Shown here: in pieces, positions 1 to 5,079 of the stretch
How the letters are laid out: each line of letters opens with the position of its first letter
Position numbering within the stretch: the stretch's first letter is position 1
Source of the DNA: Clostridiales bacterium
GTDB taxonomy: Bacteria; Bacillota_A; Clostridia; Christensenellales; Christensenellaceae
Direction of reading: 5' to 3'
Length of the DNA stretch: 5,079 nt
Assembly: GCA_003149735.1 (NCBI GenBank)
Contig: QANA01000008.1
Span: forward strand, 1 to 5,079
Made by a program: the position numbers and the translations under genes
The notes under the pieces: generated by a model
What the model was told of the DNA's origin: nothing
What the model saw: only the letters and a program-made list of their open reading frames with translations
Database searches by the model: none

Positions 1-68
1 AAAAATTGGAGCAATACAAGCGTTCCCTCATTTACGAGTACGTTACCGGAAAAAAGGAGGTCTCCTGA
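1..68 (+). CDS. hsdS: Type I restriction-modification specificity subunit HsdS, C-terminal end (partial)
   Basis: Only the last 21 codons and the TGA stop (66-68) are present; the gene enters from the left edge and the reading frame begins at base 3. The visible peptide, KLEQYKRSLIYEYVTGKKEV followed by S, matches the typical C-terminal tail of HsdS subunits, where a conserved helix ends in an L-I-x-E-x-V-T-G-K-like stretch. HsdS gives the type I complex its DNA target specificity and docks HsdM and HsdR. A full hsdR downstream on the same strand supports the call. The target recognition domains are outside the window, so specificity cannot be read. The last codons also carry the ribosome binding site of the next gene, so the two are probably translationally coupled. 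Because the peptide is short, the call rests on this tail plus context. Confidence 0.82.
   Translation, partial: KLEQYKRSLIYEYVTGKKEVS
54..60 (+). promoter_or_regulatory. Ribosome binding site inside hsdS that sets the TTG start at 69
   Basis: AAGGAGG at 54-60 is a near-perfect Shine-Dalgarno sequence, 8 nt before TTG at 69-71. It lies in the last codons of hsdS. AGGAG (55-59) could pair with CTCCT (62-66), but the loop would be only 2 nt (or 4 bp with a 4-nt loop), so any occlusion would be weak and relieved by ribosomes finishing hsdS. Confidence 0.8.
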
Positions 69-404
69 TTGGAAACAAGCCTTACGGATATTAAAAAGCA
101 GTACGAAAAGCTGAAAGCCATTATTGGCGATGAAGACAGTTTTGATCTTTCGGATGAAGATGCCCTCCGTTGTCAGGATGCGTTGCATTTACTTGTGGAT
201 CGTCATTATCTTTATGATGTAAATGCAGATGGAGCCAACTTGTATCTTAAAGAAGCTGAACTGGATGGTTTTGGGGACTGGCTGGACGAGATGATAAAAG
301 AATCCAAGCGGCTGAGCCGCCGGGAGTGGACGATTGCCATTGTCAGTGCCGTGATTGGCGCAGCTATCGGCCTGATTCCTACGATTATTGGCGCATTGTG
401 TTGA
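69..404 (+). CDS. Small protein of unknown function with one C-terminal membrane segment
   Basis: This is a 111-aa protein that I do not recognise as a named family. Residues 1 to about 80 are hydrophilic and strongly acidic (many D and E, for example DEDSFDLSDED at 21-31) and look helical. Residues about 87-110, starting at W87 and running through VSAVIGAAIGLIPTIIG, form one Gly/Ala/Ile-rich transmembrane helix ending at the C-terminus. Basic residues K77, K80, R81, R84 and R85 just before it predict, by the positive-inside rule, a cytoplasmic N-terminal domain: a tail-anchored layout. There is no signal peptide. The TTG start is chosen because it directly follows the hsdS stop (66-68) and has a strong ribosome binding site 8 nt upstream; no ATG fits. 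Tight linkage suggests co-expression with the modification genes. A membrane anchor for an R-M partner, a small toxin or an immunity protein are all possible; none is shown. Confidence 0.8.
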   Translation: METSLTDIKKQYEKLKAIIGDEDSFDLSDEDALRCQDALHLLVDRHYLYDVNADGANLYLKEAELDGFGDWLDEMIKESKRLSRREWTIAIVSAVIGAAIGLIPTIIGALC

Positions 405-430
405 TTTATCTGTCTATGCAGTGTTATGAT
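401..430 (+). promoter_or_regulatory. Candidate sigma-70/SigA promoter with extended -10
   Basis: TTGATT (401-406, 4 of 6 matches to TTGACA) is followed after 18 bp by TATGAT (425-430, 5 of 6 matches to TATAAT). A TG at 422-423, one base before the -10, gives the extended -10 form common in Firmicutes. The -35 overlaps the stop codon of the preceding gene (402-404). A start near 437 would give a leader of about 46 nt before the gene at 483. It lies in the only gap between genes ahead of hsdR. It is predicted from sequence alone. Confidence 0.5.
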
Positions 431-434
431 AGAC
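412..434 (+). repeat. Inverted repeat around the -10 element, possible operator
   Basis: GTCTAT (412-417) and ATAGAC (429-434) are exact reverse complements separated by 11 nt, so the centres of the arms are 17 nt apart. The right arm overlaps the end of the candidate -10 box and the pair brackets the spacer and -10. That placement fits a dimeric repressor site. The arms are short and could occur by chance. No regulator gene is seen in the window. Confidence 0.35.
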
Positions 435-482
435 GAAAGAAAAGCATTCCGTAGCCCAACCAACATCTGATGGAGGTGCCCC

Positions 483-1577
483 ATGCAGGAACAGAGTCCG
501 GACAAAGAAACCAAGCTTCCCGCAAAGATCAGACAGACAGATGAAATTGCTCCTGCCAAGGGCAAATGCCTGCATATCACGCCTGACAGCAAAGGAATTG
601 AGTTCAACGCACTGCTGGAACAGGCTGTCCAATGTGTAAGCATGGGCGATATCCTGAGCAAGATCCATGCCGGGACACAATATGTGGTTCAGATACCGGC
701 AGAATTTCAGTCGGCGTATGAGTCCGGCGAGATGTTCATCATGGAGAACATGAAAACCGGGAAGAAATGGCCCAGCCTGATGAAGATTGCCGAAGATGGA
801 AAACAGCAGGTCGTAACACCGCTCCCGATTGCAGAACAGGCTGTCATTCAGGGCAACCCGATACAGGAATTTGCCGACTGGCAGTACCAGCTCGTGATGC
901 AGCAGCAAATGTCCCGGCTAAGCGATATAGTGGAGAAAACATACCGTACAGTCAAGCAGATTGAAAATGGTCAGTTGGATGACCGGATTGGTCTGCTGGA
1001 AGCTGGCAGAAAAGGTCTGCTTTTGGCAATGACCATGCCGGAGGGCGATGCGCGGAACCGTCAGATCGATTCTAGCAGGCAAAATCTTCTTGTGGCACAG
1101 TCTCAGATTGGAAAGACCCTTGAACGCCGTGCCATAGAATTTGAGCCATTGCCCAAGAATCCTTTGATTCGCTTTGCCCGTGTGCTCCTCCACGATGAAT
1201 ACAATGCAGAAAAAGGCAGAGCTGTAGAAGAAATTCAAGAGTATTATGACCTGTATCTACAGGCAACCAATCTGCTTGCCACCTCTTACGCCCTGTGTGG
1301 AAATCTGGAAACGGCAGAGCAAACATACAGTATCAGTGAATCCGAACTGGAAGCTATCGACTTCAGCAAAGTGGAAACAATCAGCTACGAGTACAGCGAG
1401 CTGAAAGATATGTTCTATTCTGATCCGGTCGGGTATCTTGCTACAGAGCAAGAAAAGTGTCTAGACAAGGCGAAAAGCTACGATTATGTTGCCCTTGAAG
1501 TAAGCGGAGAAAAATTGTTGGAGGTTCTTGAAAATGGACGAGAAAAAACAGTTCCAGAAACAAAAACTGAACATTGA
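483..1577 (+). CDS. Uncharacterised 364-aa soluble helical protein embedded in the type I R-M locus
   Basis: I do not recognise this family and see no catalytic signature: no Walker motif, no nuclease or protease triad pattern. Residues 1-28 are polar and probably disordered. About 36-125 look like a mixed, compact domain (with VVQIPAEFQ at 68-76 and GKKWPSLM at 93-100). About 126-160, 188-218 and 238-285 are Gln/Glu-rich and likely long helices, possibly coiled coil. The tail (about 350-364) is charged. There is no signal peptide or membrane segment, so it is probably cytoplasmic. Start ATG 483 has GGAGG at 472-476, 6 nt upstream. A candidate promoter lies at 401-430. The 3' end overlaps the next gene by 44 nt, which links it to that gene and hsdR. 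Base composition is somewhat more A-rich than hsdR. It could be an R-M accessory or guard protein, or a partner of the two small membrane proteins beside it; this is inference. Confidence 0.85.
   Translation: MQEQSPDKETKLPAKIRQTDEIAPAKGKCLHITPDSKGIEFNALLEQAVQCVSMGDILSKIHAGTQYVVQIPAEFQSAYESGEMFIMENMKTGKKWPSLMKIAEDGKQQVVTPLPIAEQAVIQGNPIQEFADWQYQLVMQQQMSRLSDIVEKTYRTVKQIENGQLDDRIGLLEAGRKGLLLAMTMPEGDARNRQIDSSRQNLLVAQSQIGKTLERRAIEFEPLPKNPLIRFARVLLHDEYNAEKGRAVEEIQEYYDLYLQATNLLATSYALCGNLETAEQTYSISESELEAIDFSKVETISYEYSELKDMFYSDPVGYLATEQEKCLDKAKSYDYVALEVSGEKLLEVLENGREKTVPETKTEH
1520..1524 (+). promoter_or_regulatory. Ribosome binding site inside the 364-aa gene that favours ATG 1534
   Basis: GGAGG at 1520-1524 lies 9 nt before ATG 1534-1536. 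An in-frame TTG at 1528 is only 3 nt away, too close to be used. A later in-frame ATG at 1591 would avoid the gene overlap, but the AGAGGA next to it has no spacing. ATG 1534 is therefore the best start. Confidence 0.65.
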
Positions 1578-1725
1578 TGCCCACAGAGGAATGGAGCAGG
1601 GTGCAAAAGTGCTGAAAGGCGTAGCTAGCGCAGCAGTCGCTATTGGAGTTCTTGTAATGAATAAACAGAACCTGAAAGCTCTTGGCGACACCCTCAAAGC
1701 GGCAAGACAGCTTCTGAAAAAATAA
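1534..1725 (+). CDS. Small basic protein with one hydrophobic segment, unknown function
   Basis: This is a 63-aa product that I do not recognise. Residues 1-26 are polar and Lys/Gln-rich. Residues about 27-42, ending AAVAIGVLVM, form a short Ala/Val/Gly-rich hydrophobic helix of about 16 residues, marginal for crossing a membrane. Residues 44-63 (NKQNLKALGDTLKAARQLLKK region) form a Lys-rich amphipathic helix. Net charge is about +8 (13 K/R against 5 D/E). It overlaps the upstream gene by 44 nt in another frame and ends 10 nt before the hsdR start; the hsdR ribosome binding site overlaps its stop codon. This tight packing, its own GGAGG site and a sensible amphipathic pattern support a real gene. 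A membrane-binding helper, a small toxin-like peptide or a peptide that docks on the 364-aa protein are possible. Translation is less certain than for its neighbours. Confidence 0.65.
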   Translation: MDEKKQFQKQKLNIDAHRGMEQGAKVLKGVASAAVAIGVLVMNKQNLKALGDTLKAARQLLKK

Positions 1726-1735
1726 GGGGGACATC

Positions 1736-4700
1736 ATGGACAAAAGTGAGAAACGGTTTGAGCGAGACATTGAAGCCTTCCTGATTTCTCCGCAGGGCGG
1801 GTATGTGCAGTTCAACGGGCAGGATGCGGACGGCAACTGGGTACATAACCGTCAGCACGATGTGGCAAGGTGCATCTATATGGATGTGCTGTGCGAGTTT
1901 ATTGCAAAGACCCAGCCCAAAGAATGGGCAAAATATACCCGCTATTACGGTGAAAAGGCAGAAGAAAAGCTGTATCACCGTCTGGAAACCACCATCGCTA
2001 ATCAAGGGCTTCTGTTTGTTCTCCGCAATGGCATCGAGGATATGGGCTGCAAGCTGCGGGTGTGCTATTTCAAGCCGGAATCCGGGCTGAACCCCGAAGC
2101 TGTGGAACGGTATGAAGCAAATATCCTTGGCTGTACCCGGCAGTTCCGTTATTCTACCGCCAATACAAACACCATTGATATGGTGCTCTCGGTAAACGGC
2201 ATCCCTGTGGTGGCACTGGAGCTGAAAAACCAGCTTACGGGGCAGGACTGCTCCTGCGCCATGAATCAGTACAAGAGCGACCGCAGCTCCAAGGAGTTTG
2301 CATTCCGCCTGAATCACCGCTTTCTGGTTTATTTCGCCGTTGACCTCTATGAGGTGTGGATGACCACCCGGTTAGAAGATGGCAATACCCGGTTCATGCC
2401 CTTCAATCAGGGTTCAAACGGTGCAGGTGTCAGCGGCGGTGCAGGCAACCCGGTCAATCCTGATGGCTACGGCACCAGCTATCTGTGGGAAGAAGTGCTG
2501 CAACGTGATAGCCTGCTGGACCTGATCCACCGCTTTATCTCCTACGTCAAGGAGAAGGAAGAAGTGGTGAAGAATGGCGTGCCCAAAATCGTCACCAAAG
2601 AAAAAATGATCTTCCCCCGCTACCATCAGTACGATGTTGTGCGGAAGGTGCTGGCAGATGTAAAGCAGAACGGTCCCGGCAAAAACTATCTGATCCAGCA
2701 TTCGGCAGGCTCCGGCAAATCCAACTCGATTGCGTGGATCGCCTATCGGCTGGCCGCAGTCCATGACGATCAGGACAACAGCATCTTCGATTCGATCATC
2801 GTTGTCACAAACCGTGTGGTGCTGGACAGCCAGTTGCAGGACACCATCAACAGCTTTGAGCATCAACACGGGCTGGTAGAAGCCATTGACGACAAAAAGA
2901 ACTCCCACACACTGGCACAGGCCATCAACGACAAAAAGCACATTATCATCTGCACCATCCAGAAGTTCCTTTTTGCCAAGAAGGATATGGAAACGTTCCG
3001 TGGACGGAAGTTTGCGATCATCATTGACGAAGCCCATCAGGGACAGAACGGTGAAAGTGCAAAATCTCTCCGCCGCAGTCTAATCGATGTCGGCATTGCC
3101 ACTAAGGAATACGCTGCGGAAGCAGGTGTCTCGGAAGATGAAGTGGATCTGACGGATGATTATATCAACGAAATCATCGGTCGGGGACGGCACGAAAACC
3201 AATCCTTCTTTGCCTTTACCGCCACCCCGAAGGGCAAGACCATTGAGAACTTCGGAACGGAAATCGGTACCAATGCGGACGGCGAACCCATCAAAGCACC
3301 GTTCCATGTTTATTCCATGCGGCAGGCCATCGAGGAGCATTATATTCTGGATGTTCTTGCCAACTATACCACCATCAAGGAAGCATTCAAGCTGATTCGG
3401 GTATCCGAGGACAATCCAGAGCTGATCGAGGGTCAGACCGCCCGTGCGCTGTTCAAGTATTATAAGAAGCATGGCTACACCATTGCACAGAAAACCGAAA
3501 TGATTATGGCAAACTTCCTGGATAACTGCCGTTATCAGATTGATCGCAAGGGCAAAGCCATGATCGTTGCAGACAGCCGTGCCAACGCCGTACGCTACTA
3601 TCTCGCTATCAAGCGTTACATTGAGGCCCACCCGGACGAATGCACCGGTTGTGATGCCATGATTGCCTTCTCTGGTGAGGTCACGCTGGAAGATTACCCC
3701 AGCGATAAGCCGTTTACTGAGGCAACTATGAACCTTGACGAAAAGGGGCGGTACATCACTACAGACAAAAAGTTCCGTCAGGCGTTCCACAGCAACCAGT
3801 ATAATATTCTGGTGGTTGCCAACAAGTATCAGACCGGCTTTGACGAACCGCTGCTGCATACCATGTATGTGGACAAGAAGCTGCGGGATGTGACCGCCGT
3901 GCAAACGCTTTCCCGCCTGAATCGTACCCATCCGGGCAAAAACAGCACCTTCGTTCTCGATTTTGAAAACACCGAGGAGGATATCCGAGACGCATTCCTG
4001 CCCTATTACGAAACAACCATTCTGGAGGGCAGCACAGACCTGAACAAAGTATATGATCTCCGTAACAAGATCCGGGATTATATGCTATACAACTATGACG
4101 ATGTGGATGCCTTCAATAAGTTTATGGCAGCGCAGGGTGATAAAAAGCAGGATGCCGTTGCGCTTGGCAAGCTGGCAAGTCTGTTCCGCCCGGTGATTAC
4201 ACGGTATCAGGATCTGGGGGAGGAAGACCGTTACACCTCCCGCGATTATATTCGCAAGTTCAATGGCGCATATTCCTACATTACACAGCTTGTGCGCCTC
4301 CATGACAAAGACCTGTTCAACGAGTACCAGTACACGCTTCACCTTGCACGGCTGCTGCCCAATCCCAATGAAAACGAATTTGTGGACATTGAGGATAAGA
4401 TCAAGCTGGAATACGCTTCCCTGAACGAAACTTTTAGGGGTGCTATTGTTCTGGACGAGAAACCGACTATCCTCACGCCCACCAAGGGACTTGCACCGAA
4501 GGTACCGAACAAGAAAACAGATACCCTGCAAAGCATTATCGACAAGGTGAACGAGCGCTTCAATGGCAACTTCACTGATTCCGACCGAGTGATCATCGAG
4601 GGCATCTACCAGATGTTCATGAAGGATTCGGATGTTAAGAAGTTCAAGAAGTATGCCAAGGACAACAGCACTGAAATGTTTGTACAGTCGCTGTTCCCGG

Positions 4701-4840
4701 ATAAGTTCAAGGATATCGTGACCCAGTGTTTCCTTGATAACAACGATTCCTTCGCTAAGTTGTTCAACGATCCTGACTTTTATAACAAGGTGCAGGAGTC
4801 GATGGCCGCCGAGCTATATAAGGCGTTGAGGAAGGATTGA
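1736..4840 (+). CDS. hsdR: Type I restriction enzyme R subunit HsdR (ATP-dependent translocase and endonuclease)
   Basis: This is the motor and nuclease subunit of a type I R-M complex: it joins HsdM2S on unmethylated DNA, translocates DNA using ATP and cuts at a distance. The 1034-aa length is normal and complete. The N-terminal PD-(D/E)XK nuclease shows D148 (NTIDMV), E162 and K164 (ALELKN). Q178 follows, but the tyrosine of the QxxxY motif described for EcoR124I is absent at +4 (D182). A Gly-rich linker (about 225-246) precedes the superfamily 2 helicase: Walker A SAGSGKS at 323-329, motif Ia VVTNRVVLDSQ near 356-366, DEAH at 431-434, motif III TATP at 495-498, a strand with MIVADSR at 609-615, motif V NKYQTGFDEP at 696-705 and motif VI QTLSRLNRT at 723-731. 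About 770-1034 is the helical C-terminal region that binds the methyltransferase core. Start ATG 1736 has AAGGGGG at 1724-1730. All key ATPase and nuclease residues are present, so it should be active. Confidence 0.97.
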   Translation: MDKSEKRFERDIEAFLISPQGGYVQFNGQDADGNWVHNRQHDVARCIYMDVLCEFIAKTQPKEWAKYTRYYGEKAEEKLYHRLETTIANQGLLFVLRNGIEDMGCKLRVCYFKPESGLNPEAVERYEANILGCTRQFRYSTANTNTIDMVLSVNGIPVVALELKNQLTGQDCSCAMNQYKSDRSSKEFAFRLNHRFLVYFAVDLYEVWMTTRLEDGNTRFMPFNQGSNGAGVSGGAGNPVNPDGYGTSYLWEEVLQRDSLLDLIHRFISYVKEKEEVVKNGVPKIVTKEKMIFPRYHQYDVVRKVLADVKQNGPGKNYLIQHSAGSGKSNSIAWIAYRLAAVHDDQDNSIFDSIIVVTNRVVLDSQLQDTINSFEHQHGLVEAIDDKKNSHTLAQAINDKKHIIICTIQKFLFAKKDMETFRGRKFAIIIDEAHQGQNGESAKSLRRSLIDVGIATKEYAAEAGVSEDEVDLTDDYINEIIGRGRHENQSFFAFTATPKGKTIENFGTEIGTNADGEPIKAPFHVYSMRQAIEEHYILDVLANYTTIKEAFKLIRVSEDNPELIEGQTARALFKYYKKHGYTIAQKTEMIMANFLDNCRYQIDRKGKAMIVADSRANAVRYYLAIKRYIEAHPDECTGCDAMIAFSGEVTLEDYPSDKPFTEATMNLDEKGRYITTDKKFRQAFHSNQYNILVVANKYQTGFDEPLLHTMYVDKKLRDVTAVQTLSRLNRTHPGKNSTFVLDFENTEEDIRDAFLPYYETTILEGSTDLNKVYDLRNKIRDYMLYNYDDVDAFNKFMAAQGDKKQDAVALGKLASLFRPVITRYQDLGEEDRYTSRDYIRKFNGAYSYITQLVRLHDKDLFNEYQYTLHLARLLPNPNENEFVDIEDKIKLEYASLNETFRGAIVLDEKPTILTPTKGLAPKVPNKKTDTLQSIIDKVNERFNGNFTDSDRVIIEGIYQMFMKDSDVKKFKKYAKDNSTEMFVQSLFPDKFKDIVTQCFLDNNDSFAKLFNDPDFYNKVQESMAAELYKALRKD

Positions 4841-5079
4841 AGTTCTATCAATACTCCCCCACGTCCATACTGGAGCCGCTGATGCCCTGAATAACGATCA
4901 AGGCTGACGAAAGCACCTACTACAAAATGCAATCCGCTGTCCAACAGTGTTTTAGTTGAAACGCTCTCGGACAGCGGATTTTGTTGTTTTTTGTCAAAAT
5001 CAGTATTGCGCCACAGGCTTAATTCTGTTAGCACCATATAAATGGTTATCACGATCTCTATTATTTTTAATAAAAGCAA
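4841..5079. other. Non-coding region after hsdR
   Basis: I find no convincing gene in these 239 bases. The region holds the terminator at 4931-4992. Beyond it the sequence is AT-rich, with a small dyad ACCAT (5033-5037) / ATGGT (5042-5046) around a TATAAA-like stretch, but no matching -35 at proper spacing. A minus-strand open frame from the right edge reads back through the terminator hairpin into hsdR and is judged to be chance. Confidence 0.6.
4931..4992 (+). terminator. Rho-independent terminator of the hsdR operon, two-tier hairpin
   Basis: AATCCGCTGTCC (4931-4942) pairs perfectly over 12 bp with GGACAGCGGATT (4969-4980). Inside it, after a 3x3 internal loop, AGTGTTTT (4946-4953) pairs with GAAACGCT (4958-4965) using two G-U pairs, closing on an AGTT tetraloop. 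A U-rich run follows (4979-4992, interrupted by two G). It begins 90 nt after the hsdR stop, so it probably ends the transcript. On the opposite strand only a TTTT follows the stem, so termination there would be weak. Confidence 0.88.

Noticed and set aside
414..908. Minus-strand open frame of 164 codons across the 405-482 gap
   Set aside because: It covers the candidate promoter and lies opposite the better-supported 364-aa gene, which has a good ribosome binding site and ATG.
1694..3037. Antisense open frames of 207 codons each opposite the hsdR N-terminal half
   Set aside because: They lack start signals and recognisable motifs and lie opposite conserved nuclease and Walker motifs.
3080..3931. 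Long antisense open frame (283 codons) opposite hsdR
   Set aside because: hsdR is unmistakable here, with helicase motifs III to VI; the minus-strand frame is a mirror effect of its codon use.
4848..4916. Short minus-strand frame of about 21 codons beginning GTG and ending with two stops, with a protein-like composition
   Set aside because: It is preceded directly by stop codons with no ribosome binding site and is too short to tell from chance. It might be a gene remnant, but nothing supports that.
5033..5046. ACCAT/ATGGT dyad around TATAAA
   Set aside because: Five-base arms are expected by chance in AT-rich sequence and no -35 lies at suitable spacing.
4780..5079. Minus-strand open frame of 99 codons from the right edge, with a hydrophobic beginning
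   Set aside because: It starts with TTG at the very edge, reads through the whole terminator hairpin and runs antisense into the end of hsdR. The hydrophobic start comes from AT-rich sequence. No ribosome binding site can be seen.
1..5079. CRISPR array, tRNA, rRNA, insertion sequence or hsdS-type invertible repeats
   Set aside because: Reading through, I found no regularly spaced repeats, cloverleaf, transposase or recombinase, and the hsdS part in view is too short to show shuffling repeats.

Overview
The window is the restriction-subunit end of a type I restriction-modification (R-M) locus, all on the + strand. It opens with the last 21 codons and stop of an hsdS-like specificity subunit. 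It ends with a full-length hsdR (1034 aa) and a strong intrinsic terminator. Strong AGGAGG-type ribosome binding sites, a TTG start, roughly even GC content and the HsdR subfamily suggest a low-to-medium GC Firmicute, most likely a gut Clostridia member (Lachnospiraceae or Ruminococcaceae type). That assignment is inference.

Layout: 1-68 is the hsdS C-terminus. 69-404 encodes a 111-aa protein with one C-terminal membrane segment; it starts with TTG immediately after the hsdS stop, using a ribosome binding site inside hsdS. 405-482 is the only gap between genes before hsdR. It holds a candidate extended -10 promoter whose -10 element lies inside a 6-bp inverted repeat. 483-1577 encodes a 364-aa soluble, largely helical protein I do not recognise. 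1534-1725 encodes a 63-aa basic protein with one short hydrophobic segment, overlapping the previous gene by 44 nt. 1736-4840 is hsdR, with a PD-(D/E)XK nuclease and a superfamily 2 helicase motor. 4841-5079 is non-coding apart from a two-tier hairpin terminator at 4931-4992.

How the genes work together: HsdS (with HsdM, presumably upstream and out of view) recognises and methylates the target. HsdR adds ATP-driven translocation and cleavage. Three uncharacterised genes sit between hsdS and hsdR; two encode probable small membrane proteins and flank the 364-aa soluble one. The last two are packed against hsdR with overlaps or tight spacing, so they are probably co-transcribed with it from the promoter at about 401-430. 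That would allow restriction to be expressed separately from modification. This embedded three-gene cassette is the most interesting part of the window: it could be an accessory or guard module of the R-M system, but nothing in the sequence proves a function.
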